Shown piece after piece: positions 25,453 through 34,127 of a DNA stretch of 37,061 nucleotides. A program made the position numbers and the translations under genes. The notes beneath the pieces were generated by a model. The model was given only the letters and a program-made list of their open reading frames with translations, ran no database searches and had not been told where the DNA came from. The DNA comes from Mesotoga sp. UBA6090 (GTDB lineage: Bacteria > Thermotogota > Thermotogae > Petrotogales > Kosmotogaceae): assembly GCF_002435945.1 (NCBI RefSeq), contig NZ_DIXC01000047.1, forward strand, positions 1 through 37,061, in the 5' to 3' direction. Each line of letters opens with the position of its first letter. The first letter of the stretch is position 1.

Positions 25453-27208
25453 AGACATTTAGAGTCTGACAGACGGCGCAGCCGGTACAGCCTTCCCATC
25501 TGCAGTCACCGGTGGTCTCCTCCCTTAGTGCCTTTTCGTATTCTTCAATAAGAAAGCTCTTAGAGATTCCAGTAGAGATGTGTTCCCATGGAAGCTCTTC
25601 ATGTGTATCGTAGCCTCTCATATAATCATCTACATCGATTCCCGCAGCCCGAAAGGCTTCGTGCCATATTGCGGCGTCAAACTCCTCGTTCCATTCGTCG
25701 AAGATTGCGCCCAATCTATAGGCCTTCAATATCGCTTTGCCGACCTCTCTGTTCCCTCTGCTGAGAACACCTTCGATCGTACTGCTAGATGGATCGTGAC
25801 TGCTAAGCTGGATCCCTCTTCCAGAAAGCCTCTTCAGAATGCCTAGTCTTCTTGCCGCTTCGACTTCGCCTATCTGTGGCGAAAACAGGAACGGGGTATG
25901 GGCTTTTGGAATGAAGATTGCCGCCGAAACTGAGACTTCCCTGAAACCAACGGCTTTGACCCGCCTGGCCAACCTGACTATCTCTTCAAGATCCTCATCT
26001 CTTTCGGTCGGAAGTCCTATCATGAAGTAGAGCTTGACTCTCTGCCAGCCGTTCTTCCTCGCCGTCTTAACGGTAGACATGAGATCGTCTTCCGATACGT
26101 TCTTGTTGATCACGTTTCTCAGTCTTTGAGAACCTGCCTCGGGTGCGAAAGTCAAACCTGTCTTCCTTATCGAAGCTATCTTGGAAGCGATCTCCACTCC
26201 GAAAGAGTCTATGCGCGTGCTCGGCAGAGAGAGGGCGACCCTTTGGGGTTGGAGCAAAGGTAGGATCTCTTCAGTTAGGAGATCTATGGAAGAGTGATCC
26301 ATAGTCGACAGCGAGAGAAAGGAGATTTCTTCATACCCCGTCTTCTCAAGAACCTTCCGCACAGACCGGCTTATTTCCTCCACTCCTCGCTCCCTGACAG
26401 GCCTGTAGATCATCCCCGCCTGGCAGAATCTGCATCCGCGATTGCAGCCGCGCATTACCTCAAACACCGCCCTGTCGTGGACAGTTCGCATGTATGGAAC
26501 GAGAGGATTTCTGTCAATCTCGTAGGCTGAAAGATCTCCGATTACAGCCTTGACTGTCTCCTTCTTCCCGATTGAAGGCACGTAGACTCCCTGAACTTGC
26601 GAAAGCAACTGGAGTAGCTCGCTTCTTCTCCCGGATTTCAGAAGGTCGATGTTTTCCCTCACCACGTTGCAGAGAATCGGGGTAACTGCCTCTCCATCGC
26701 CAATTACGAAGACGTCGAAGTAATCGGCCATAGGCTCGGGATTTGTCGAGCACGGCCCGCCGCCCAGCACTATGGGTTCGGTTGTTCTCTCTTTCTGGAG
26801 AAGGGGAATATCTGCAAGATCGAGAAGTGCGAGAACATTGCTGTAGCAAAGTTCGTACTGAAGAGTTATTCCCAGGATATCGAAGTCGATAGCCGGGGTG
26901 TATGTCTCCATAGAAAAAAGAGGGATCTCGGCGTAGCGCATTTCATCGATCATATCCTTCCAGGGAAGATACGCTCTTTCAGCGTAGAACCCATCAACTA
27001 AGTTTAGTTCTTTGTAAAGTATCTTGAGCCCCAAATGGGACATGCCGACTTCATATGTATCGGGAAAGGCAAGAAGGATCCTCAACTTCTCCGCGGGATT
27101 CTTCGTTACCCTGTTCAGTTCCTTGCCGATATATCGGCTCGGTTTGCCGACTCTGTTGAGGACTCCCGAAGAGACGAGCCACTTCCTTATTCGCTCTGGA
27201 CTGTTCAT
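25430..27208 (-). CDS. B12-binding radical SAM protein (TIGR03960-like), function unknown
   Basis: A 592-residue radical SAM enzyme with a cobalamin-binding-like N-terminal domain (about 40-200: LLAFPDTYEVGMSHLGLKIL, FSMETYTPAIDFDILGITLQYELCYSNVL, LGGGPCSTNPEPMADYFDVFVIGDGE). The iron-sulfur motif CNRGCRFCQAGMIYRPVRER follows at about 255-275. TIM-barrel features come next (FAPEAGSQRLRNVINKNVSEDD, KLYFMIGLPTERDEDLEEIV), and a C-terminal cysteine cluster CRWEGCTGCAVC could bind another cluster. The family is conserved in many anaerobes but has no assigned reaction. It shares one base (TGATG) with the upstream M42 peptidase gene, so the two are translated together. Confidence 0.88.
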   Translation of the reverse strand: MNSPERIRKWLVSSGVLNRVGKPSRYIGKELNRVTKNPAEKLRILLAFPDTYEVGMSHLGLKILYKELNLVDGFYAERAYLPWKDMIDEMRYAEIPLFSMETYTPAIDFDILGITLQYELCYSNVLALLDLADIPLLQKERTTEPIVLGGGPCSTNPEPMADYFDVFVIGDGEAVTPILCNVVRENIDLLKSGRRSELLQLLSQVQGVYVPSIGKKETVKAVIGDLSAYEIDRNPLVPYMRTVHDRAVFEVMRGCNRGCRFCQAGMIYRPVRERGVEEISRSVRKVLEKTGYEEISFLSLSTMDHSSIDLLTEEILPLLQPQRVALSLPSTRIDSFGVEIASKIASIRKTGLTFAPEAGSQRLRNVINKNVSEDDLMSTVKTARKNGWQRVKLYFMIGLPTERDEDLEEIVRLARRVKAVGFREVSVSAAIFIPKAHTPFLFSPQIGEVEAARRLGILKRLSGRGIQLSSHDPSSSTIEGVLSRGNREVGKAILKAYRLGAIFDEWNEEFDAAIWHEAFRAAGIDVDDYMRGYDTHEELPWEHISTGISKSFLIEEYEKALREETTGDCRWEGCTGCAVCQTLNVSNVLRKV

Positions 27209-28206
27209 CAGAGCGTAAATTCAGTTGAAAGAAGAAACATCAATCTCAACAGATTGTCGTAATCTTCCATAGAAATGTATTCTGTCTCGGAATGAAGATA
27301 CTTCACCGCAAGCGCCAGAGGAACCATCTTTGTTCCCTTCTGCTGGAAAGGAATTCCGTCGGTGCCGCCACCCGTAACTCCTACCTGCAATGGAATTTCC
27401 TTCTCTTTTGCAAATTCCATAAGGCGCTTTCCAAGACCGTAATCACCGAGCGATGAGGTGTCCGACATTCTTAATACGGCCCCGTTCCCAGGCTTGACGT
27501 CCCCTGTCAGTCTCGAGCAGCAGGCGAAGGAATCGACCGGGAAAAACAGGTCCGGTTTCAGCTTCTCTGAGAGCGCTCTCGCTCCAATCAAACCTATCTC
27601 TTCCTGCACCGTCCAGGCAAGAACGACTCTCCTGTTTAGGTTGACCTTGATCAACATATCGAGAAGATCGAGCAGAGCGAGACAGCCCGATCTATCGTCA
27701 AGAGATCTTACGGCCACGAATTTGTCGTTCAGTATTGAAATCTGTTTTCTGAACACTGCGTAATCAAGTACGTCAATTCCAATTCCGGAGGTTTCATCTC
27801 TGGAAGACGTCCCAACGTCGATAACAAGGTTTTGCCACGAAAGATCTGGCTTTTCTCGAAGATGTGGAGGTGTCATCCCAATTACTCCGTCTATTGATTC
27901 TCCCGAAGAGGTAATGACGTCGAGATGTCTGCCAACGAGAAGCTCGTCGGCGATTCCCCCAACCTTTTTAAAGTTGAGAGATCCATCGGAATTAATCCCC
28001 GAAACAAGCAGGCCAATCTCATCCATGTGAGCAGCAAAGGCGATTGTCGATTCTCCGCTTCCGGCCTCAACCATAACATTTCCAAGATCATCTACAAAGG
28101 CCTCAACACCTTCGGGAAGCATCTCGATTATCTTGGCCCTTATCATCTCTTCTCTTCCGGTCATGCCCGGAACAAAAACCACGTCTGTCAGTCTGTCTAG
28201 ATTCAT
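27208..28206 (-). CDS. M42 family metallopeptidase (glutamyl aminopeptidase / tetrahedral aminopeptidase type)
   Basis: Dinuclear-metal aminopeptidase whose relatives form large dodecameric assemblies that trim peptides. Metal ligands appear in order: FAAHMDEIG (His), SLDDRSGCLALL (Asp), TVQEEIGLIGAR (catalytic Glu-Glu), PVDSFA (Asp) and YLHSETEYI (His). The GGGTDGIPFQQKG block is typical. I chose ATG 28206, giving 332 residues, because GGGGAGGTG stands 5 bases upstream; an in-frame TTG at 28242 lies upstream of the candidate -10 box. First of a two-gene operon with the radical SAM gene. Confidence 0.93.
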   Translation of the reverse strand: MNLDRLTDVVFVPGMTGREEMIRAKIIEMLPEGVEAFVDDLGNVMVEAGSGESTIAFAAHMDEIGLLVSGINSDGSLNFKKVGGIADELLVGRHLDVITSSGESIDGVIGMTPPHLREKPDLSWQNLVIDVGTSSRDETSGIGIDVLDYAVFRKQISILNDKFVAVRSLDDRSGCLALLDLLDMLIKVNLNRRVVLAWTVQEEIGLIGARALSEKLKPDLFFPVDSFACCSRLTGDVKPGNGAVLRMSDTSSLGDYGLGKRLMEFAKEKEIPLQVGVTGGGTDGIPFQQKGTKMVPLALAVKYLHSETEYISMEDYDNLLRLMFLLSTEFTL

Positions 28207-28224
28207 GAAAACACCTCCCCACCA

Positions 28225-28230
28225 ATTATA
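28225..28230 (-). promoter_or_regulatory. -10 box for the M42 peptidase operon
   Basis: Minus-strand TATAAT about 20 bases before the ATG; the best -35 at 17-base spacing (TTCCTA) is weak. Confidence 0.5.
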
Positions 28231-28282
28231 GCCTAAGGCCAAGAAGTTAGGAAGTTGGACTCACAAAGAGGTTCAGGACGGT

Positions 28283-28288
28283 TATAAT
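28283..28288 (+). promoter_or_regulatory. -10 box for the methylmalonyl-CoA operon
   Basis: A perfect TATAAT followed by a leader of about 75 bases to the GTG start. No good -35 is seen at 16-18 bases. The leader holds a small GTCTG/CAGAC hairpin. It is divergent from the M42 -10 box at 28225-28230. Confidence 0.5.
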
Positions 28289-28369
28289 CGTAATAGCAAA
28301 GTCTGACTGCAGACGATAATTGGTCAATCTTCAAATCATCATACAGAACTCATGAATGGAGGAGATTTT

Positions 28370-30034
28370 GTGAGCAATCTCGAGAGACTGGAGAAACTGA
28401 AAGAGGAATGGAAGAATAAGAAAGTGGTGCCTCTTCTGAAAAGGTTCCCCGAAAGGAAGAAGGAGTTCAAGACATCATTCGATGAGCCGGTAGAAATTCT
28501 GTACACGCCGACTGAAAAGGACGAATATGAGGAGAGAATCGGTTTTCCAGGCGAGTACCCTTTCACAAGAGGTGTTCAGCCGACGATGTACCGGGGCCGT
28601 CTATGGACCATGAGACAGTATGCGGGCTTCGGAACTGCCGAAGAGTCTAACCGCAGATACATGTACCTCCTCTCTCAGGGCCAGACAGGACTTTCCGTTG
28701 CCTTTGATCTCCCGACACAGATCGGTTACGACTCAGACGACCCGATGTCGGAAGGCGAAGTCGGAAGGGTGGGAGTAGCGATCGATTCTCTGGAGGACAT
28801 GGAGACTCTCTTCGAAGGAATTCCTCTGGAAAGAGTGAGCACATCCATGACTATTAACTCCACAGCCGCTATTCTCCTTGCGATGTACATAGCCGTAGGT
28901 GAAAAACAGGGAGTAGATGCCTCGAAGCTGACCGGGACTATTCAGAACGACATACTGAAGGAATACATAGCAAGAGGAACTTACATCTTCCCCCCCGATT
29001 CATCCATGAGGCTAATTACGGATATCTTCGAATACTGCTCCAAGAACCTTCCCGATTTCAACACTATAAGTATTAGCGGATATCACATAAGAGAGGCCGG
29101 AGCGAATTCAGTTCAGGAGATCGCCTTCACTCTCGCCGACGGGATAGCATATGTACAGGCGGCAATTGATGCAGGCCTCGATCCAAACGTATTCGGCAAG
29201 AGACTATCTTTCTTCTTCAATTCGCATAATGGCTTCCTGGAAGAAATCGCGAAGTTCAGGGCTGCGAGAAGACTGTGGGCAAAGATAATGAAAGAGAGGT
29301 TCGGTGTAACAGACGAAAAGGCAATGATGCTGAGATTCCACACTCAGACTGGAGGATCGACCCTCACCGCACAACAGCCAATGAACAACATTGTCAGGGT
29401 TGCTTTCCAGGCTCTAGCTGCCGTTCTCGGAGGCACACAGTCTCTTCATACGAATTCCTTCGACGAGGCGCTCGGTCTGCCAACAGAAGATTCCGTCACC
29501 ATCGCGTTGAGAACACAGCAGATAATCGCCTCTGAAACGGGTGTAGCGGACACAGTCGATCCGTTGGGCGGCGCTTACTTCATTGAAGAGCTTACAAACA
29601 CAATGGAAGAAAAGGCTCTCGATTATATTAAGAAGATAGACGACCTGGGAGGAATGGTCGAGGCCGTGAGAGCAGGCTTTGTACAGAAGGAAATCCTCGA
29701 CAGCGCCTACAAGTATCAGGTTGCGATTGAAAACAAGGACCAGATAATTGTCGGTCTTAATGAATTTGCCGCCGATCAGGAACAAGACAGAGACCTCCTG
29801 AGACTCGACCCTGCCATTGAGGATAGACAGAAGAAGAAGATCGAAACACTCAGAAAGAAGAGAGACAATGAGAAAGTCCGGAGGCTACTTGAGGACCTGA
29901 AGAAGGCCGCTCAGGGAAGCGAAAACCTTATGCCGTTCATACTGAAGGCCGTTAAGGCATACGCGACTCTGGGTGAAATCGCGAACGCCCTGAGAGACGT
30001 CTTCGGAGAATACACCGAAGCAGTGATTCTATAG
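28370..30034 (+). CDS. Methylmalonyl-CoA mutase catalytic (large) subunit
   Basis: Catalyses the reversible rearrangement of succinyl-CoA and (R)-methylmalonyl-CoA with adenosylcobalamin. The 554-residue chain covers only the substrate-binding TIM barrel: TRGVQPTMYRGRLWTMRQYAGFGTAEESN (CoA channel and conserved Tyr), GLSVAFDLPTQIGYDSDDP, STSMTINSTAAILLAMY, QNDILKEYIARGTYIFPP and RFHTQTGGSTLTAQQPMNNIVR. The B12 domain is a separate gene directly downstream, as in archaeal-type mutases. Start GTG 28370 has GGAGGAG 5 bases before it; the ATG at 28352 lies upstream of that site and would contain it. First gene of the seven-gene methylmalonyl-CoA operon. Confidence 0.95.
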   Translation: MSNLERLEKLKEEWKNKKVVPLLKRFPERKKEFKTSFDEPVEILYTPTEKDEYEERIGFPGEYPFTRGVQPTMYRGRLWTMRQYAGFGTAEESNRRYMYLLSQGQTGLSVAFDLPTQIGYDSDDPMSEGEVGRVGVAIDSLEDMETLFEGIPLERVSTSMTINSTAAILLAMYIAVGEKQGVDASKLTGTIQNDILKEYIARGTYIFPPDSSMRLITDIFEYCSKNLPDFNTISISGYHIREAGANSVQEIAFTLADGIAYVQAAIDAGLDPNVFGKRLSFFFNSHNGFLEEIAKFRAARRLWAKIMKERFGVTDEKAMMLRFHTQTGGSTLTAQQPMNNIVRVAFQALAAVLGGTQSLHTNSFDEALGLPTEDSVTIALRTQQIIASETGVADTVDPLGGAYFIEELTNTMEEKALDYIKKIDDLGGMVEAVRAGFVQKEILDSAYKYQVAIENKDQIIVGLNEFAADQEQDRDLLRLDPAIEDRQKKKIETLRKKRDNEKVRRLLEDLKKAAQGSENLMPFILKAVKAYATLGEIANALRDVFGEYTEAVIL

Positions 30035-30049
30035 AGAGAGGTGGAGATA

Positions 30050-30439
30050 ATGAAGATAAAAGTACTCGTGGCAAAGCCCGGACTCGATGGACATGACAGA
30101 GGCGCCAAAGTCGTCGCCATGGCTCTTCGAGATGCCGGAATGGAAGTTATCTACACAGGTCTCAGGCAGTCTCCCGAATCGGTCGTGAAGGCCGCGCTTC
30201 AGGAAGACGTTGACGTTGTGGGGCTCTCGATACTATCCGGCGCCCACATGAAGATTTGCAGCAAAGTGCTTCAACTCATGAAAGAAGCAGGAATTGGCGA
30301 CAAGCCTCTCTTTGTCGGCGGTATAATTCCCGCAGAGGATGCAGATGAGTTAAGAAGGGCCGGCATTTTCGAAGTTTTCGGACCGGGAACCTCACTGAAA
30401 TCAATCATAGATAAGATAGAGGAAACGGTTAAGAAATGA
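30050..30439 (+). CDS. Methylmalonyl-CoA mutase B12-binding (small) subunit
   Basis: A stand-alone cobalamin domain of 129 residues: KVLVAKPGLDGHDRGAK holds the DxHxxG motif with His15 as the likely lower cobalt ligand, GLSILSGAHM is the SxL motif, and PLFVGGIIPAEDADELRRAG holds the GG motif. It should pair with the large subunit encoded 15 bases upstream. I prefer ATG 30050 (AGGTGG just upstream, conventional MKIKVLVAKPG start) over GTG 30041. The stop overlaps the meaB ATG. Confidence 0.94.
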   Translation: MKIKVLVAKPGLDGHDRGAKVVAMALRDAGMEVIYTGLRQSPESVVKAALQEDVDVVGLSILSGAHMKICSKVLQLMKEAGIGDKPLFVGGIIPAEDADELRRAGIFEVFGPGTSLKSIIDKIEETVKK

Positions 30440-31293
30440 ACTCAATGAAACCCGGGATCGACCAGCTCAAGATTTCGAGATCGCTGAGCATAATCGAAAA
30501 CGACACTGATTCAGCAAAGAAGATCATCGGAGGACTGCCTGCCCGAGATTACTGCGTAATTGGTGTCACGGGAAGTCCGGGAGCCGGCAAGTCGTCTTTG
30601 ACAGACCGCCTGGCCTGCATAAGTGCGGAGGAAAAGACGACGGCCGTTGTTGCAATCGATCCTTCAAGCCCCTTTACGGGAGGCGCCTTTCTCGGCGACA
30701 GGATCAGAATGAGACGTGCAACCGGCGATCCCAGGGTCTTCGTGAGATCGATGGCCAGCCGGGGAAACGTCGGAGGTCTAAGCCCTTCAATTTATAACAG
30801 CGTTGAGTTTCTTGGCAGGAGCGGCTACGACAGGATTTACGTGGAGACGGTCGGGGCGGGCCAATCGGAGACAGACATCGTTAATCTTGCAGATATCGTC
30901 CTTCTCGTAATGGCGCCCGGACTTGGAGACGATGTTCAAACAATGAAGGCTGGAATAATGGAGATCGGAGACATATTCGTGATAAACAAGAGCGATCTTC
31001 CAGGAGCCAACCAGCTCGCTTCCAGAACCAGGGCGATCCTGGAACTTTCTGGGAAGAAATTCCCGGTAATGAGGACAGATTCCATAAAGGGGAGTGGCGT
31101 TAAGGAGCTTCAAGAAGAGATAGAAGAGATACTTCTCAGCTATTTCAGCTCCGGAAGGCTCGCGTCGAAACGCGCTAAGCGCAACCTTTACAATAATTTG
31201 AACAGCGCGTACCAGATTATAAAGGAACACTACGCCGAAAATGATAAACTTGAAGAACTAATAAGGTATCTTCTTGAGAATATCGGGAGGTAA
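30436..31293 (+). CDS. meaB: MeaB/ArgK-type G-protein chaperone of methylmalonyl-CoA mutase
   Basis: P-loop GTPase that loads and protects the cobalamin cofactor of the mutase. Walker A GSPGAGKSS at about residues 46-54; AIDPSSPFTGGAFLGDRIRM is the switch region; ETVGAGQSETDIVNLADIVLLVMAPGLGDD is typical of MeaB; NKSD near 183 gives guanine specificity. Length 285 is slightly short of the usual 310-330. ATGA overlap with the B12 subunit shows coupled translation, and context confirms the role. Confidence 0.94.
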   Translation: MNSMKPGIDQLKISRSLSIIENDTDSAKKIIGGLPARDYCVIGVTGSPGAGKSSLTDRLACISAEEKTTAVVAIDPSSPFTGGAFLGDRIRMRRATGDPRVFVRSMASRGNVGGLSPSIYNSVEFLGRSGYDRIYVETVGAGQSETDIVNLADIVLLVMAPGLGDDVQTMKAGIMEIGDIFVINKSDLPGANQLASRTRAILELSGKKFPVMRTDSIKGSGVKELQEEIEEILLSYFSSGRLASKRAKRNLYNNLNSAYQIIKEHYAENDKLEELIRYLLENIGR

Positions 31294-31298
31294 TCAAA

Positions 31299-31706
31299 TT
31301 GAAATCCGACAGAATAGACCATATTGGCATAGCCGTAAAATCGATCGAAGAGAGGCTTTCCGTCTACCGAGACCTTCTTAAACTGGAAGTTACCGGGATC
31401 GAGGAACTTCAAGACCGCGGACTGAAAGTTGCCTTCGTAAAGGTCGGCGACACTCGGATTGAGCTTCTTGAATCGATATCGGAAAACAGCCAGATATCAA
31501 GATTCCTGGAAAGCAGGGGAGAAGGCATTCATCACATCGCTTTCCACGTTGACAATGTCAAAGCCGCGATTGAAGAAGCCGTTTCACTTGGGCTGAAACC
31601 TCTTTCCACGGAGCCCGAAGCCGGAGCCGGGGGAACAAAAGTAGTCTTCCTCCACCCCAAGAGCACGGGCGGAGTTCTGACTGAACTTGTCGAAGGACAC
31701 CACTAG
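31299..31706 (+). CDS. mce: Methylmalonyl-CoA epimerase
   Basis: Interconverts (R)- and (S)-methylmalonyl-CoA, linking the mutase to the biotin carboxyltransferase. The 135-residue vicinal-oxygen-chelate fold shows the two repeats: DHIGIAVKSIEERLSVYRDLL (metal His8) and GIHHIAFHVDNVKAAIEEA, and ends TELVE with the metal-binding glutamate. Start TTG 31299 has GGGAGG 8 bases upstream, immediately after the meaB stop. Confidence 0.94.
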   Translation: MKSDRIDHIGIAVKSIEERLSVYRDLLKLEVTGIEELQDRGLKVAFVKVGDTRIELLESISENSQISRFLESRGEGIHHIAFHVDNVKAAIEEAVSLGLKPLSTEPEAGAGGTKVVFLHPKSTGGVLTELVEGHH

Positions 31707-31719
31707 GGGGGCGAATGAA

Positions 31720-33258
31720 TTGGCCGATAGACTTGAAGAGTTTTTTGAAAAGAGCGAACAGATCATCCTTGGTGGTGGTCAGGAAAAGATCGAGAAGCAG
31801 CACAAAACAGGAAAGCTAACTGCCAGAGAGAGAATCGATGTTCTCTGTGACGAGGGAAGCTTCGAAGAGTTCGACAGATTTGTCAAGCACAGAGCAACGA
31901 GCTTTGGCCTTGCGGACAAGGAATTCCCGGCAGACGGAGTCGTGACGGGAATAGGAACAGTCGACGGGCGAAAGATAGCCGTCTTCTCTCAGGATTTCAC
32001 AGTACAGGGCGGATCGCTTGGTGAGATGCACGCCAAGAAGATAATGAAAGTGCAGGATATGGCTTTGAAACTAGGTATACCGATCGTCGGAATAAACGAT
32101 TCGGGCGGAGCCAGGATTCAGGAAGGTGTTGACTCTCTTTTCGGCTACGGCGGAATCTTCCACAGGAATACCCTCTCTTCGGGAGTGATTCCTCAGATCA
32201 CCGTTATCTGTGGACCGTGCGCAGGCGGAGCCGTCTATTCGCCCGCAATAACCGACTTTATAGTTATGACCGACAGGCACTCACAGATGTTTATAACAGG
32301 TCCGCAGGTAATAAAGGCCGTGACGGGTGAAGAGACGTCGATGGAAGAACTTGGTGGAGCTCTTGTGCATAATACAAAGAGCGGAAATGCCCACTTCCTC
32401 ACCCCGGATGACAGAAGCGCAATGCTTCTCGTCAGGGAGCTTCTCGAATACCTGCCGCAGAACAACGCCGAGGAACCAAACAAGAGAGAGGCCGATCGCG
32501 GCGAGCCTCAGGAAGCGCTCCGGGGGATTGTGCCGGATAATCCAAAGCAGTCATACGACGTGAAAAAAGTGATCTCCCTTGTAGTCGATGGAGGACGATT
32601 CCTCGAGGTACATGAACACTATGCGAAGAATATGGTCGTGGGTTTTGCAAAGATAGGCGGAAGATCGGTGGGAATAGTGGCAAACCAGCCTTCAGTCTTC
32701 GCCGGTTCTCTCGATATAAACGCTTCAGACAAGGCGGCGAGATTTATCAGATTCCTGGACGCTTTCAATATACCGATAATCACCTTTGTAGATACCCCAG
32801 GATTCCTCCCGGGAGTCTCCCAAGAACATGGAGGGATAATTCGCCATGGTGCAAAACTCCTGTACGCCTACAGCGAAGCCTCCGTCCCGAAGGTAACACT
32901 GATTCTTAGAAAGGCCTACGGAGGGGCATATATCGCAATGGGCAGTCAACATCTGGGGGCAGACATTGTTTACGCCTGGCCGGGAGCCGAGATCGCCGTA
33001 ATGGGCCCCGAAGGCGCGGCAAACATAATTTTCAAGAGAGAAATTGACGGTTCCGACCAGCCTGAAAAGACTAGACAAGAAAAGATTTCAGAATACAAAG
33101 ACATGTTTGCAAATCCATTTGTAGCGGCTGGAAGAGGCTACATAGAATCAATAATAGATCCGGCTGCCAGTAGAATAGAGATAATCAAGGCTCTGGAGAC
33201 GCTAGATACGAAAGTCGAAGGCAGACCAACCAAGAAGCACGGGAATATACCACTTTGA
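31720..33258 (+). CDS. Methylmalonyl-CoA/propionyl-CoA carboxyltransferase subunit (MmdA / PccB / transcarboxylase 12S type)
   Basis: Transfers the carboxyl group between methylmalonyl-CoA and biotin. The 512-residue chain has both crotonase-like halves: GKLTARERIDVLCDEGSFEEFD, VFSQDFTVQGGSLGEMHAKKI, GINDSGGARIQEGVDSL, CGPCAGGAVYSPAITDF, then FVDTPGFLPGVSQEHGGIIRHGAKLLYAYSEA, RKAYGGAYIAMGS and MGPEGAANI in the C half. Start TTG 31720 has AGGGGGG 8 bases upstream; the in-frame TTG at 31687 would overlap mce and lacks a site. Whether it acts as decarboxylase, carboxylase or transcarboxylase depends on its partners. Confidence 0.93.
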   Translation: MADRLEEFFEKSEQIILGGGQEKIEKQHKTGKLTARERIDVLCDEGSFEEFDRFVKHRATSFGLADKEFPADGVVTGIGTVDGRKIAVFSQDFTVQGGSLGEMHAKKIMKVQDMALKLGIPIVGINDSGGARIQEGVDSLFGYGGIFHRNTLSSGVIPQITVICGPCAGGAVYSPAITDFIVMTDRHSQMFITGPQVIKAVTGEETSMEELGGALVHNTKSGNAHFLTPDDRSAMLLVRELLEYLPQNNAEEPNKREADRGEPQEALRGIVPDNPKQSYDVKKVISLVVDGGRFLEVHEHYAKNMVVGFAKIGGRSVGIVANQPSVFAGSLDINASDKAARFIRFLDAFNIPIITFVDTPGFLPGVSQEHGGIIRHGAKLLYAYSEASVPKVTLILRKAYGGAYIAMGSQHLGADIVYAWPGAEIAVMGPEGAANIIFKREIDGSDQPEKTRQEKISEYKDMFANPFVAAGRGYIESIIDPAASRIEIIKALETLDTKVEGRPTKKHGNIPL

Positions 33259-33268
33259 GGTGCATTTG

Positions 33269-33619
33269 ATGGAAGAGTATATCCAGATCACTATTATAGG
33301 CGTTGCGATTGTATTCCTGGCGCTGGCGATGCTTTTTTTCATATTCAAGATTCTCGGCCGCCTCTTCTCCAGAGAAGAGGAAAACAAGCTTACGGCAGTC
33401 AGTAAGAAATCTGCCCAGGCAGCGAGTTCGAGAGTCTTTGAGACGGAAGAAGGCGGCGAGGGCGAAGTGATTGCCGCCATAACCGCTGCAGCAGCTGCCT
33501 TTATAGGTCACAGCAACTTCAAAGTCAGAAGTGTCGCCCCGGTTACCGTGTCGGCGACCTCACATTGGAAACGACGAGAACCAACCGTCTACTGGAAAGT
33601 GAGGAGGAGCAAGAATTGA
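33269..33619 (+). CDS. OadG-like membrane subunit of a biotin-dependent decarboxylase
   Basis: A 116-residue protein with one N-terminal helix (ITIIGVAIVFLALAMLFFIFKIL, about residues 7-29), a charged linker and the conserved AAITAAAAAFIG stretch near 71-82. It ends with WKRREPTVYWKVRRS, resembling the closing W..R of OadG/MmdD-like subunits. Such subunits help assemble and anchor the decarboxylase on the membrane-embedded sodium pump subunit. Start ATG 33269 has GAGG 8 bases upstream; GTG 33260 is an alternative. No beta (pump) subunit gene is in the window. Confidence 0.82.
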   Translation: MEEYIQITIIGVAIVFLALAMLFFIFKILGRLFSREEENKLTAVSKKSAQAASSRVFETEEGGEGEVIAAITAAAAAFIGHSNFKVRSVAPVTVSATSHWKRREPTVYWKVRRSKN

Positions 33620-34041
33620 GAAGATTCAGAGTGAGAGTTAACGGCAAAGATTACGACGTCGAGATTGAGGAGCTTTCTTTTGAGGCCGATTCAAGCTCGG
33701 GCGGAGCAGTTAAAAAAGCGGAACCCAGGCAGAAAGTCGAACCTGTGGATTCGCCCAAACCGTCCGAAATAGTTAAGGAAGCTCAGAAACCGGCTGAACC
33801 CGTTAAGAAATCCAGTGGACCGGGAGAGGAAGCCAAAATACTGTCGCCAATGTCGGGAACTATACTCGAGGTTCTCGTTTCGGTAGGAGATTCCGTCGCC
33901 CCCGGTCAGAAGCTTGTGATACTCGAAGCAATGAAGATGGAAAACAGCATTCTCTCCGAGGACTCGGGCACGGTAAGCGAAGTCAGGGTCAAAAAGGGTG
34001 ACAATATAGACGCAGGTGAGATAATGATAGTGCTGACATAG
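33616..34041 (+). CDS. Biotin carboxyl carrier protein (GcdC / MmdC / 1.3S type)
   Basis: A 141-residue carrier: a short N-terminal segment (RRFRVRVNGKDYDVEIEEL), a Pro/Lys/Glu-rich flexible linker at about 35-70, then a biotinyl domain with EAMKMEN whose Lys107 is the expected biotinylation site. It would carry CO2 between the carboxyltransferases. Start TTG 33616 overlaps the previous stop (TTGA), with GGAGGAG upstream; in-frame codons further upstream lie inside the OadG-like gene. Last gene of the operon. Confidence 0.93.
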   Translation: MRRFRVRVNGKDYDVEIEELSFEADSSSGGAVKKAEPRQKVEPVDSPKPSEIVKEAQKPAEPVKKSSGPGEEAKILSPMSGTILEVLVSVGDSVAPGQKLVILEAMKMENSILSEDSGTVSEVRVKKGDNIDAGEIMIVLT

Positions 34042-34063
34042 GAGCGGTCTTGCCGCTCCTGTG
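34037..34063 (+). other. Hairpin at the end of the methylmalonyl-CoA operon
   Basis: CATAGGAGCGG pairs with CCGCTCCTGTG over 11 bp (one wobble) around a TCTTG loop; it includes the stop codon of the biotin carrier gene. No T-run follows, so it is more likely an mRNA 3' stabiliser or a factor-assisted stop than a standard terminator. Confidence 0.55.
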
Positions 34064-34127
34064 CTTCAGGCGCAAACAATCATTTTCACGGTGAATCTTC
34101 GGGACATCCCTTCCATGAGAGGAGTGT

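Noticed and set aside
34037..34063. Hairpin after the biotin carrier gene as an intrinsic terminator
   Set aside because: The 11-bp stem is convincing but no T-run follows, so I kept it as a hairpin only.
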